NCBI GenBank assembly: GCA_949948735.1 | Contig: CATLGV010000003.1 | Span: 124,001 to 188,000, forward strand | Direction of reading: 5' to 3' | Length of the DNA stretch: 64,000 nt | From: an uncultured Lachnospiraceae bacterium | GTDB taxonomy: Bacteria > Bacillota > Clostridia > Lachnospirales > Lachnospiraceae | Shown: positions 50,758 through 58,604 of the stretch, one piece after another | Layout of the letters: the number at the start of each line of letters is the position of its first letter | How positions within the stretch are numbered: position 1 is the first letter of the stretch | Made by a program: the position numbers and the translations under genes | The notes under the pieces: generated by a model | The model's database searches: none | Seen by the model: the letters and a program-made list of their open reading frames with translations, nothing else | What the model was told of the DNA's origin: nothing

Positions 50758-50972
50758 AGCCTTACACCTCCATCAATAAAATCATAAGAAAATACCCTGG
50801 TACACATAAAAAAAGGATAATCGCATGACTATCCACCTAAGCTCAAATCCCATAAACAATATACCGTCCCTGGCAGGGACAGATTGCATGAAAATTATGA
50901 ACACCTATAAGCTCATTTGCCATAGGGTGAGAGTGGATACTCTGCTTTCCTGACGCTTGAATAATATCAAAC
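50758..50972 (-). promoter_or_regulatory. Long infC leader, probable L20-type attenuator
   Basis: About 214 bases lie between the inferred transcription start and infC. They include hairpin GTCCCTGGCAGGGAC at 50868-50882 and an intrinsic terminator at 50808-50834. This matches the layout of L20-responsive leaders of Firmicutes infC operons; membership was not tested. Confidence 0.6.
50808..50834 (-). terminator. Attenuator in the infC leader
   Basis: Stem GGATAGTC/GATTATCC followed by seven T on the minus strand, placed 50 bases before the infC ribosome site, where read-through would decide operon expression. Confidence 0.7.
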
Positions 50973-50978
50973 ATAAAT

Positions 50979-51007
50979 ACTTTACCACAGTCTATAAGCT
51001 GTGTCAA
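50979..51007 (-). promoter_or_regulatory. Promoter of infC-rpmI-rplT
   Basis: TTGACA (51007-51002), 17-base spacer, TAAAGT (50984-50979) on the minus strand. Confidence 0.8.
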
Positions 51008-51052
51008 CAATTTTTTGCAGCTGTCTGTTGTTCATTACAAAGGTAACGCAGG

Positions 51053-51079
51053 AAGGAGGTTCGCTCTGCGAACCTCCTT
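51053..51079. other. Hairpin after the DUF1540 gene
   Basis: Perfect twelve-base-pair inverted repeat AAGGAGGTTCGC/GCGAACCTCCTT, three-base loop, 6 bases after the gene stop. It is placed like a terminator but has no U-tract in either direction. One arm holds an AAGGAGG identical to a ribosome-binding sequence. Confidence 0.6.
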
Positions 51080-51084
51080 CACAC

Positions 51085-51399
51085 TTATTTCTCACAAAAC
51101 GTCGCGCACAGCGTCTCATCGCTGACAGCCGCGCCGCTGCCCTTGATGTCGACATGCTCTGCCTGGCAGCGGTAGTTGGAATTGTATACGCACTTGGTCG
51201 CCTCACAGTCAATGCTGATGGTCGGACTCGGATGTGAAATCGCACTCGTAAAGGAATCGCCGCTTCTCTTGTGGAAGCTTTCGCAGCAGGTGCTCTCACA
51301 GTCGCAGGCGTGCTTTCCGCCAACCATAATATCGCCCTTACAGCAGCATGTGTCTTTATTATAGGAGCAGTCCACTGCCCCGCAGGATAAATTTGCCAT
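51085..51399 (-). CDS. DUF1540 protein with two Cys-rich domains
   Basis: A 104-residue protein with two copies of the DUF1540 Cys-rich unit: about residues 5-45 (LSCGAVDCSYNKDTCCCKGDI and ACDCESTCCESF) and about 62-104 (DCEATKCVYNSNYRCQAEHV and TLCATFCEK). The Cys spacing suggests metal binding, possibly zinc; no function is established for the family. ATG 51399 with GGAG seven bases upstream is preferred to two upstream ATGs. It is monocistronic, between thrS and infC. Confidence 0.85.
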   Translation of the reverse strand: MANLSCGAVDCSYNKDTCCCKGDIMVGGKHACDCESTCCESFHKRSGDSFTSAISHPSPTISIDCEATKCVYNSNYRCQAEHVDIKGSGAAVSDETLCATFCEK

Positions 51400-51537
51400 A
51401 GTTTTCTCCATTCCTTTCTGATTCCGGTTTGTTGAATCTATGGCTAGTATGCGCACGCAAAACGTGCGTTATACATGGTTTTTATTTATAACGTGTGATA
51501 TTTATTATCCCGCTGTGTTTTCGGGCTACTGCGGATG

Positions 51538-53505
51538 TTATGCCTTCGCTCCCTCCGCCGCAAGCTCCTCACGGATTGCCTTCGTACGAATCTCCTCTGT
51601 AATATCGGCGATAAACGCATCCAGCGCCTTGCTGCCCTCGTCTCCCGCAAAGCGGCTTCTGACGGAAACGGTGCCGTCCGCCTCCTCCTGCTGTCCCACT
51701 ACCAGCATGTACGGAAGCTTATCGAGCCTTGCCTCGCGAATCTTGAAGCCGATCTTCTCAGAGCGGTTGTCAACCGTAACGTCGATTCCCGCCGCGGCAA
51801 GCGTCTTCCTTACCTGCTCCGCATACGCCTCATATTTCTCCGAGATGGGCAGGATACGCACCTGCTCCGCGCAAAGCCACGTCGGGAATTTTCCGGCGTA
51901 TTTCTCGATCAGCCACGCAAGCGTCCGCTCATAGCAGCCAAGAGAAGTCCTGTGAATGATATACGGACGGACTCTGTCGCCGTTCTGGTCGATATAATAC
52001 ATATCAAAGTTCTCGGCAATCGCACAATCCAGCTGGATGGTAATCATCGTGTCTTCCTTGCCGTACACATTCTTTGCCTGAATGTCAATCTTGGGCCCGT
52101 AGAATGCCGCCTCTCCGTCCGCCTCCACAAACGGGACGCCCTTTTCGCGCAATACCTCGCGCAGCGCCTCCTGGGTCGTATTCCAGTAATTGTCATCTCC
52201 CAGATATTTCGTCTTGTTCTCAGGGTCCCACTTGGACAGCCGGAAGGTCACGTCGTTTTGCAGGCCCAATACGGACAGGCAATGATACGCAAGGTCAAGG
52301 CACCCCTTCAGCTCCTCGGCCGCCTGATCGGGGCGAATCACGAGATGCCCCTCGGAAATCGTAAACTGGCGCACACGTGTCAGTCCGTGCATCTCGCCGG
52401 AATCCTCGCAGCGGAACAGCGTCGAGGTCTCGCCCATACGGTACGGCAAATCCCTGTAGGAGCGCTGCTCGTTCTTATATACATAATACTGGAACGGGCA
52501 GGTCATCGGCCGAAGCGCGAACACCTCGTTATCGACCTCCTCGTCGCCAAGCACAAACATGCCTTCTTTGTAATGATCCCAGTGCCCGGATATCCTGTAC
52601 AGGTCGGATTTGGCCATAAGCGGCGTCCGGGTACGGACATACCCCCACTCTTTGTCCTCCAGATCCTCGATCCAACGCTGCAGCTTCATAATCATCCGTG
52701 TGCCCTTGGGCGTGAACAGGGGAAGGCCCTGCCCGATCACATCCACCGTCGTAAACAGGCCCATCTCCCGGCCAAGCTTATTGTGGTCGCGGCGCTTCGC
52801 ATCCTCCATCCGCTCCAGATGCGCGGCAAGCTCCTCCTTTTTGTTATAGGCCGTCCCATAGATTCGCTGCAGGCGCGCCTTCGCGGAATCCCCCCGCCAA
52901 TAAGCCATTGAGGAAGAAGTCAGCTTAAAGGCCTTTACGCCCTTCGTGCTCATCAGATGCGGCCCCGCGCACAAATCCACAAAGCCGCCCTGGTCATAGA
53001 AGCTGATTTGCGCGTCCGCCGGCAGATCCTGTATCAGCTCCACCTTATACGGTTCGCCCTTTTCCTCCATAAACCGGATGGCGTCTTCTCTCGGAAGGGT
53101 ATAACGGGTAATCTCCTTCCCTTCTTTGATGATTTTCTTCATCTCCGCCTCGATCTTATCCAGATCCTCTCTGGAAAAAGGCTCCGCGTCAAAATCATAA
53201 TAGAAGCCGTCCTCTATCGCCGGCCCTATTGTCACCTTCGCATCCGGAAACAGGCGCTTCACCGCCTCCGCCATAATATGGGACGCCGTATGGCGGATAA
53301 CCTTTAACGCCTTAGGGTCCGTCGCCGTGATAATGTTCAGCTCACAGTCCTGCTCCACGACCGTCCTCAAGTCCGCAAGCTCCCCGTTGATCTCTCCGGC
53401 GCATGCCGCGCGCGCAAGCCCCTCGCTGATGTCCGCCGCAATATCCATAATGGTTCTGGCTCCGCCATACTCCTTCACGGAGCCGTCCTTTAATGTGATT
53501 TTCAT
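51538..53505 (-). CDS. thrS: Threonyl-tRNA synthetase
   Basis: A 655-residue class II synthetase: TGS domain (about 1-62), editing domain with HTASHIMAEAVKRLFP (the H-x3-H zinc/editing motif) and class II core motifs with MTCPFQYYVYK, VRQFTISEGHLVI, the C-terminal HRTSLGCYERTLAWLIEKY and anticodon-binding domain (VRILPISEKYEAYAEQV). It charges tRNA-Thr and removes mischarged Ser. The start follows a small membrane-protein gene by 29 bases. Clostridial thrS often has a T-box; none is visible in the short upstream gaps. Confidence 0.97.
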   Translation of the reverse strand: MKITLKDGSVKEYGGARTIMDIAADISEGLARAACAGEINGELADLRTVVEQDCELNIITATDPKALKVIRHTASHIMAEAVKRLFPDAKVTIGPAIEDGFYYDFDAEPFSREDLDKIEAEMKKIIKEGKEITRYTLPREDAIRFMEEKGEPYKVELIQDLPADAQISFYDQGGFVDLCAGPHLMSTKGVKAFKLTSSSMAYWRGDSAKARLQRIYGTAYNKKEELAAHLERMEDAKRRDHNKLGREMGLFTTVDVIGQGLPLFTPKGTRMIMKLQRWIEDLEDKEWGYVRTRTPLMAKSDLYRISGHWDHYKEGMFVLGDEEVDNEVFALRPMTCPFQYYVYKNEQRSYRDLPYRMGETSTLFRCEDSGEMHGLTRVRQFTISEGHLVIRPDQAAEELKGCLDLAYHCLSVLGLQNDVTFRLSKWDPENKTKYLGDDNYWNTTQEALREVLREKGVPFVEADGEAAFYGPKIDIQAKNVYGKEDTMITIQLDCAIAENFDMYYIDQNGDRVRPYIIHRTSLGCYERTLAWLIEKYAGKFPTWLCAEQVRILPISEKYEAYAEQVRKTLAAAGIDVTVDNRSEKIGFKIREARLDKLPYMLVVGQQEEADGTVSVRSRFAGDEGSKALDAFIADITEEIRTKAIREELAAEGAKA

Positions 53506-53534
53506 TTTGATTCCAGTCCTTCCTATACTATCTC

Positions 53535-53768
53535 TTATGCTTCCTTCGATTCCGTGTCGTCCTTGTCATCCTCATCCTTTTTGCCGTAAACATTGCCGTT
53601 ATTGTTGCCGCACGAAATCGTAATGCCATGCGTCAGCGGCGCCTTTAGCAGTCCGAACACAATGCCAAACAGCACGCATACAAACGCGATTACCCACAGC
53701 TCCTTCTTCCGAAGCGTAACCTCACCAACAAAAAGCTTCCTGCATTTTTCCCGCAAAATAAGTCCCAT
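53535..53768 (-). CDS. Small hypothetical single-pass membrane protein
   Basis: A 77-residue protein with a basic N-terminus, one membrane helix (about 25-43, LWVIAFVCVLFGIVFGLL), a short exposed region with ISCGNNNGN, and an acidic tail (KKDEDDKDDTESKE). No family recognised. It sits directly upstream of thrS and would be co-transcribed. The ribosome site is modest (GGGG about 11 bases upstream), so the start is less sure. Confidence 0.6.
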   Translation of the reverse strand: MGLILREKCRKLFVGEVTLRKKELWVIAFVCVLFGIVFGLLKAPLTHGITISCGNNNGNVYGKKDEDDKDDTESKEA

Positions 53769-53822
53769 TTACATCCATACCCCTTTCTGTTTCAAAGCTG
53801 CCTGCCGTATCTCGAATCAGGT

Positions 53823-53857
53823 GAAGAATGCAACGTGAGTCTCACATTGCATTCTTC
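53823..53857. other. Long hairpin after the SEC-C gene
   Basis: Nearly perfect inverted repeat of 17-base arms (GAAGAATGCAACGTGAG and CTCACATTGCATTCTTC) between the SEC-C gene stop and the small membrane-protein gene. No U-tract follows on the minus strand; it may act as a terminator or RNA processing site. Confidence 0.55.
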
Positions 53858-53870
53858 ATCGGTGTTTTCT

Positions 53871-54386
53871 CTAATTTTTCCCGCAGCATTTTTTGTATTT
53901 CTTACCGCTTCCGCAAGGACAGGGATCATTCGGGTAAATCTTTGTGTCCTTGACAATCGTCGTGGAAGACTTCTGCTCCTTGTACAGCGCCTTCTTCCTG
54001 TCCTCGTCAAAAATACCGTTCCACTCCTCCAGGTCATAAAGCCAGTCCGCCTCCGCGGCCACCATATTCTTGTAGAGCAGCTCCTTGTCAAAGCCAAGGC
54101 TTACAACGGTATCCTCGTCCATCTCCTCAATCGGGTTCGCGGCCCTGAGGCTGTCGTTAATACCGTCCAGAAAGCCCGTCATCGTCATTATATCAACATT
54201 ATATTTCTCCGCAAGCTCCTTGACGGTTCCCTTTACTTCCTCGTCGGGATTCTTCAAAAGCTGCTGGTAAATCTCTTTTTCCTTCTGGAAATAATCAATC
54301 CAAAGCTTCTGCAGGCTGTTTTTATCAGTCTGTTCATTATATGCCATTGCGCGCCACTGATCCAATAATGTATTTTTCTCTGCCAT
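53871..54386 (-). CDS. SEC-C motif protein
   Basis: A 171-residue protein, helical over most of its length (about 1-140), ending in a SEC-C zinc-binding motif [19 protein letters not shown] (about 152-171) like that of SecA. The helical part mentions no known domain. SEC-C motifs bind zinc and mediate contacts with SecB or ribosomes; the partner here is unknown. ATG 54386 follows AAGGAAAGGG by 4 bases. Its promoter at 54422-54450 is back to back with that of the gene at 54537. Confidence 0.85.
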   Translation of the reverse strand: MAEKNTLLDQWRAMAYNEQTDKNSLQKLWIDYFQKEKEIYQQLLKNPDEEVKGTVKELAEKYNVDIMTMTGFLDGINDSLRAANPIEEMDEDTVVSLGFDKELLYKNMVAAEADWLYDLEEWNGIFDEDRKKALYKEQKSSTTIVKDTKIYPNDPCPCGSGKKYKKCCGKN

Positions 54387-54421
54387 GATTCCCTTTCCTT
54401 TCGTTATTAGTATCTCCAAGT

Positions 54422-54450
54422 AGTATATAATAAACCGCTCCGAAAGTCAA
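54422..54450 (-). promoter_or_regulatory. Promoter of the SEC-C gene
   Basis: TTGACT (54450-54445), 17-base spacer, TATACT (54427-54422) on the minus strand. Confidence 0.7.
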
Positions 54451-54459
54451 AGGGAACCC

Positions 54460-54488
54460 TTGCATTTGTCGGAATTTATTATTATAAT
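54460..54488 (+). promoter_or_regulatory. Promoter of the 95-residue gene
   Basis: TTGCAT (54460-54465), 17-base spacer, TATAAT (54483-54488), divergent from the SEC-C promoter. Confidence 0.65.
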
Positions 54489-54536
54489 CGTGTTAAATTA
54501 CCTTCAGTGACAAAGGTATCAGAAAGGAATTGTCTT

Positions 54537-54824
54537 ATGAATAAAAAAGCAAAACGTCTTGCCGCGGCTGCGGCGCTGCTTGCAATTGCGGCCTTTCTTA
54601 TTTATTTTATCGTATCTGCCTTCCTTGCCGCGCCGGGCGAGGCCGGCAGCCTGTTTATGGCGCTCCTGGCCGGCATCATTGCACTTCCGCTGCTGGCATG
54701 GCTTTTGCTGTTCTGTATCCGCCGCATGCGCAGCGGGTGCTCCGCGGACGAGCTTCTCCCCAGAGAAGAAAAACCGGGCGCCAACGCACCCGGTTTGGAG
54801 AATTCAGAGCATTCTTCCCCTTAG
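54537..54824 (+). CDS. Hypothetical two-helix membrane protein
   Basis: A 95-residue protein with two membrane helices (about 8-30 and 36-60) and a basic then acidic cytosolic tail. No family was recognised. ATG 54537 is preferred over an upstream GTG/ATG because AAAGGA lies 9 bases before it and a TATAAT promoter is 48 bases upstream. A minus-strand terminator for the opposing transport operon lies inside its last third, so the 3' end of this gene doubles as a terminator region. Confidence 0.6.
   Translation: MNKKAKRLAAAAALLAIAAFLIYFIVSAFLAAPGEAGSLFMALLAGIIALPLLAWLLLFCIRRMRSGCSADELLPREEKPGANAPGLENSEHSSP
54761..54796 (-). terminator. Terminator of the nucleoside ABC operon, inside the opposing gene
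   Basis: Stem AAACCGGG/CCCGGTTT (54771-54778 with 54789-54796) followed on the minus strand by TTCTTCTC. It lies 58 bases past the last gene of the operon and within the coding region of the convergent 54537-54824 gene. Confidence 0.65.
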
Positions 54825-54853
54825 GGAAACGCTGATGAAAGCATCTCCCGCAC

Positions 54854-55792
54854 TTATCTTGCACCCTTATCGTACGGAATGCCTTCCGCCTTGGGCGCCT
54901 GGGAATTTTTGGATGTAAACGCCAGAATCACCATCGAAGCGATAAACGGCATCATATCGTAAATATTCTTGGACAGATGCAGGTTCGTAAGGAAGGTCGC
55001 GTCCGCAATGTTGGCAAGCGATTTGAACACCGCAAAGAACACCGCGGCAGCCGCAATCCGAAACGGCTTCCACTGTCCGAAAATCATAACTGCCAGCGCC
55101 AGAAAGCCAAACCCTGTAACGCCGACTTCAAAATTCCATGTCGAGACGGAGGGCACGATATAGGCAAATCCGCCAAGGCCGCCAAGGAACCCTGAAATCA
55201 TAACGCCCGTATACCGCCACCGGTACACGTTGATACCCACGGAATCCGCCGCCTGCGGATGCTCGCCGCAGGAGCGCAGCCGCAGACCGTACTTTGTCTT
55301 GTACAGGAATATATAAGCCGCAATCAGCAGCACAATCCCTATAATCAGAAATATATTATAGGTGAGCGGCCCTGCCGTAAAGATGAACTCTTTGTTGGAG
55401 TATGTCAGCTTCGAGGACGCAGAACCGTTTCCGCCCGTAGCGGAATTGTTATATGCCTTTACAATCACGACTGCTGCTGCCGTCGCAAGCATGTTGAGTG
55501 CCGTACCGCCGATTGTCTGATCCGCCTTCAGCGTGATTGCCGAGAAGCCCAGAAGCAGCGAATACAGCATTCCCGCTATAGCGCTTGCAAGTATGGAGAG
55601 GATAATCACTGCCGCCGCCGGCAGCGTCGCCTGAAACAGTACCAGCACCAGAATGCCCGCAAGCCCCCCGATTGCCATAATCCCCTCCAGCGCAATATTG
55701 ATGACGCCGCTTCGCTCGGAAAACATGCCGCCGAGCGCGACCAGCATCAGGACCACCGCATAGAGCAGCGTATATTTCAAAAGCAGGAACAT
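54854..55792 (-). CDS. Nucleoside ABC transporter permease (YufQ/NupC-type)
   Basis: A 312-residue permease of the BMP-associated family with about eight membrane helices. The family block FSERSGVINIALEGIMAIGG (about 25-44) and GVNVYRWRYTGVMISGFLGG-like stretch (about 185-205) are conserved. It imports purine nucleosides together with the second permease, the double ATPase and the lipoprotein receptor. Its ATG overlaps the upstream permease stop (TAATG), so translation is coupled. Confidence 0.9.
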   Translation of the reverse strand: MFLLLKYTLLYAVVLMLVALGGMFSERSGVINIALEGIMAIGGLAGILVLVLFQATLPAAAVIILSILASAIAGMLYSLLLGFSAITLKADQTIGGTALNMLATAAAVVIVKAYNNSATGGNGSASSKLTYSNKEFIFTAGPLTYNIFLIIGIVLLIAAYIFLYKTKYGLRLRSCGEHPQAADSVGINVYRWRYTGVMISGFLGGLGGFAYIVPSVSTWNFEVGVTGFGFLALAVMIFGQWKPFRIAAAAVFFAVFKSLANIADATFLTNLHLSKNIYDMMPFIASMVILAFTSKNSQAPKAEGIPYDKGAR

Positions 55793-56943
55793 TATTCATC
55801 TGCCTCCTTCCCATCCGGCGCCGTCTGTGCTTTCTTCTTCCTGCGCTTTACGACAGCCTCCACGACAACGCCCTTAAAGAGAGAGACAAACGCGCACAAA
55901 TAAATGATAACTGCAATAATAACATCTGCTATTTCCGGCTGGAAATATTTTGTCGGTAAATATCCGCCGCCGACTGTGATATGCGATACAAACAAGGCCG
56001 CAAAGATAACGCCGACAGGGTTGCTCAGCGCCAGAAGCGCAACCGGAATCCCGTTAAAGCCCATCGCCGGCAGCGCCGTGCTGACCTGCGGATTCCACTC
56101 CGCCACGCCGGACAGATAATACAGCCCTGCGCCGATGCCGGAAAGCGCCCCCGCAATCGTCATCGAAAGTACAATGTTCTTCTTCTCGTTGATTCCTGCA
56201 TATCTGGCCGCATCCTTGTTATGTCCGCATGCCTTCAGCTCATAGCCGAAGGTGGTTTTATTGATAATGATATAGACCAGCACCGCGATGACAATCGCAA
56301 TAAAAATCGCAATTGTTGTGGACTTCGTGTTGAACACGGCGTTCAGTCCCATGTCCGGAATGACGGCCTGCGGCGCCGAGCCTCTCAGCGTATAGGTCTT
56401 TGTCGTCTTGAGGTCATACATGCTGCCCAGCACGCCCTTGTAAATGATCTCATTGACCGCGTACAGCCCGATCCAGTTGAACATAATCGCCGTGATAACC
56501 TCGTTTACATTAAAATATGCCTTGAAAATCCCCGGTATCGCCCCCCAGACCGCGCCAAATACCATCGCCGCAAGCAGGCAGACATACCACGGCATCTGCA
56601 GAATAAGCGCAAAATACAATGCGCCCAGCGCGCCTACCGTATACTGTCCCGCCGCACCGATATTAAACAAGCCGGTCTTAAACGCAAAGGCTACCGAAAG
56701 CCCCGTCATAATCAGCGGCGCCGTCTGCGACAGTACAGTGCCGATTCCCTTTGGCATCAGGTAAAAGCCGCCCTTTATAATCCGGCTAAAGCCGTCTGCC
56801 GCATATTCCCCGTTGATGCAGCAGAGGATGATAAATCCCACCAAAAGCCCGATCAGGATACAAATCAACGACGCGGCAACCGACAAAACGCCTGACGACA
56901 GGTCGATTCTTTTGTTCTTCTTTGTTGCATTCTCCACACCCAT
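55792..56943 (-). CDS. Nucleoside ABC transporter permease (YufP/NupB-type)
   Basis: A 383-residue permease with about nine membrane helices and a basic C-terminal tail (KRRKKKAQTAPDGKE). Family blocks ALIMTGLSVAFAFKTGLFNIGAAGQ-like (about 75-98) and VNEVITAIMFNWIGLY (about 145-160) are present. ATG 56943, with AGGAAG six bases upstream, is preferred over the preceding GTG. It partners 54854-55792 in the membrane. Confidence 0.9.
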   Translation of the reverse strand: MGVENATKKNKRIDLSSGVLSVAASLICILIGLLVGFIILCCINGEYAADGFSRIIKGGFYLMPKGIGTVLSQTAPLIMTGLSVAFAFKTGLFNIGAAGQYTVGALGALYFALILQMPWYVCLLAAMVFGAVWGAIPGIFKAYFNVNEVITAIMFNWIGLYAVNEIIYKGVLGSMYDLKTTKTYTLRGSAPQAVIPDMGLNAVFNTKSTTIAIFIAIVIAVLVYIIINKTTFGYELKACGHNKDAARYAGINEKKNIVLSMTIAGALSGIGAGLYYLSGVAEWNPQVSTALPAMGFNGIPVALLALSNPVGVIFAALFVSHITVGGGYLPTKYFQPEIADVIIAVIIYLCAFVSLFKGVVVEAVVKRRKKKAQTAPDGKEADE

Positions 56944-56953
56944 CACCCACTTC

Positions 56954-58501
56954 CTAATTTATTCCCGAGGACTGCCTGTCCCGTTTCGCTCCCGCCATAT
57001 ACAGCCCCAGCTCTTCTACGGAGACCGTCTTCGGGTCAAGCTCTCCGACAAGCTCCCCCTCATACATCACAAGGATTCTGTCGGAAACATTCATCACCTC
57101 GTCCAGCTCCAGCGATACCAGAAGCACCGCCTTGCCCTTGTCTCTCTGGGCGACAAGCTGGCTGTGGATATACTCGATCGCGCCGACGTCCAGGCCGCGC
57201 GTAGGCTGTACCGCCACCAGCAGATCCGGATCCTTGTCGATTTCGCGCGCAATAATCGCCTTCTGCTGATTCCCGCCGGACATGCTTCTTGCTATGGTAA
57301 TCGGCCCCTGCCCGCTCCGGACGTCGTACTGCCCGATCAGCCCCTGCGCATACTCTCTGACGGCTCCCTGCCTGATAAATCCGTATTTCTGAAACTCCGG
57401 CTGCCAATATCGCTGCAGCACCATATTCTGCTCCAGCGTATAGTCCAGCACCAGGCCGTGCTTGTGCCTGTCCTCCGGAATATGGCTCATGCCGTGCTTG
57501 GAACGCTCCCGTATGCTTGCTTTGGAAATATCCTGTCCGTTAAAAAGGATCCGGCCTCCGGTTATCTTCTCAAGCCCGGTCAGCGCGTGCACAAACTCCG
57601 TCTGTCCGTTTCCGTCAATCCCCGCAATACATACGATCTCGCCCCGGCGTACCTGCAGTGATACGTCCTTTACCGCATTGTTTTTATGCAGCTTGCTTGG
57701 CACCGTCATGTGCTCGATTTGCAGCACGGTCTCCCCCGGCTTTACCGGTTTTTTATCCACCTTGAAGTTGACACTGCGCCCCACCATCATTTTAGAGAGC
57801 TCTTCCTTGGTCGTATTCTGAATATCGACCGTACCGATGTACTTTCCCTTGCGCAGTATCGTACAACGGTCGGCTACCTCCATAATTTCGTTGAGCTTAT
57901 GCGTGATGAAGAGGATAGACTTTCCTTCTCTGGCAAGATTTTTCATAATCTTGATCAGCTCCTCAATCTCCTGCGGCGTCAGCACCGCCGTCGGCTCGTC
58001 GAAAATAAGGATCTCATTGTCGCGGTAAAGCATTTTGAGGATCTCCGTGCGCTGCTGCATCCCGACCGTAATATCGGAAATCAATGCGTCCGGATTGACC
58101 TTCAGGCCGTATTTGTCGCTCAGCGCCATAACCTTTTCGCGCGCTCCCTTTTTGCTGAGGAACAATCCCTTCACAGGCTCCACGCCGAGAATAATATTGT
58201 CCAGTACCGTAAAGCACTCAACCAGCTTGAAATGCTGGTGTACCATACCGATATTCAGCGCGTTCGCGTCATTGGGATTATTGATTTTGACTTCCTGCCC
58301 GTTCTTCTTAATGATGCCGCTCGTCGGCTGGTATAAGCCGAACAAAATACTCATCAGCGTTGACTTTCCGGCGCCGTTCTCCCCCAGCAGCGCGTGTATC
58401 TCCCCCTTGCGCAATTGCAGCGTGACATTGTCGTTCGCCACGATTCCCGGAAATTCCTTTGTGATATTCAGCATCTCGATAATGTATTCACTATTTCCCA
58501 T
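56954..58501 (-). CDS. Nucleoside ABC transporter ATP-binding protein, double cassette
   Basis: A 515-residue ATPase with two ABC cassettes: the first with Walker A GENGAGKSTLM (about 38-48) and signature ITVGMQQRTEI (about 145), the second with degenerate Walker A GIDGNGQTEFVHAL (about 290) and canonical signature MSGGNQQKAIIAREID (about 400). This layout is that of the YufO/NupO ribose/nucleoside-type ATPases. It powers the permease pair encoded 10 bases downstream. A stable hairpin separates it from the receptor gene. Confidence 0.93.
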   Translation of the reverse strand: MGNSEYIIEMLNITKEFPGIVANDNVTLQLRKGEIHALLGENGAGKSTLMSILFGLYQPTSGIIKKNGQEVKINNPNDANALNIGMVHQHFKLVECFTVLDNIILGVEPVKGLFLSKKGAREKVMALSDKYGLKVNPDALISDITVGMQQRTEILKMLYRDNEILIFDEPTAVLTPQEIEELIKIMKNLAREGKSILFITHKLNEIMEVADRCTILRKGKYIGTVDIQNTTKEELSKMMVGRSVNFKVDKKPVKPGETVLQIEHMTVPSKLHKNNAVKDVSLQVRRGEIVCIAGIDGNGQTEFVHALTGLEKITGGRILFNGQDISKASIRERSKHGMSHIPEDRHKHGLVLDYTLEQNMVLQRYWQPEFQKYGFIRQGAVREYAQGLIGQYDVRSGQGPITIARSMSGGNQQKAIIAREIDKDPDLLVAVQPTRGLDVGAIEYIHSQLVAQRDKGKAVLLVSLELDEVMNVSDRILVMYEGELVGELDPKTVSVEELGLYMAGAKRDRQSSGIN

Positions 58502-58549
58502 ACTTACCTCATTTTCCTCATCGCTGTTGTTGTTGCCGCATCGTGTAAA

Positions 58550-58581
58550 ATAGGGAAGGGAGTTTCAATTCCCTTCCCTAT
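58550..58581 (-). promoter_or_regulatory. Intercistronic hairpin after the nucleoside receptor gene
   Basis: Twelve-base-pair stem ATAGGGAAGGGA/TCCCTTCCCTAT with an eight-base loop, followed by TTTAC on the minus strand. It probably causes partial termination or 3' protection, so that receptor mRNA exceeds permease mRNA. Confidence 0.6.
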
Positions 58582-58604
58582 ATTGACATCTGCTCACGAA
58601 CCAT

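Noticed and set aside
53506-53870. T-box riboswitch upstream of thrS
   Set aside because: The gaps are 29 and 102 bases, too short for a T-box, and no AGGGUGGNACCGCG-like element is seen.
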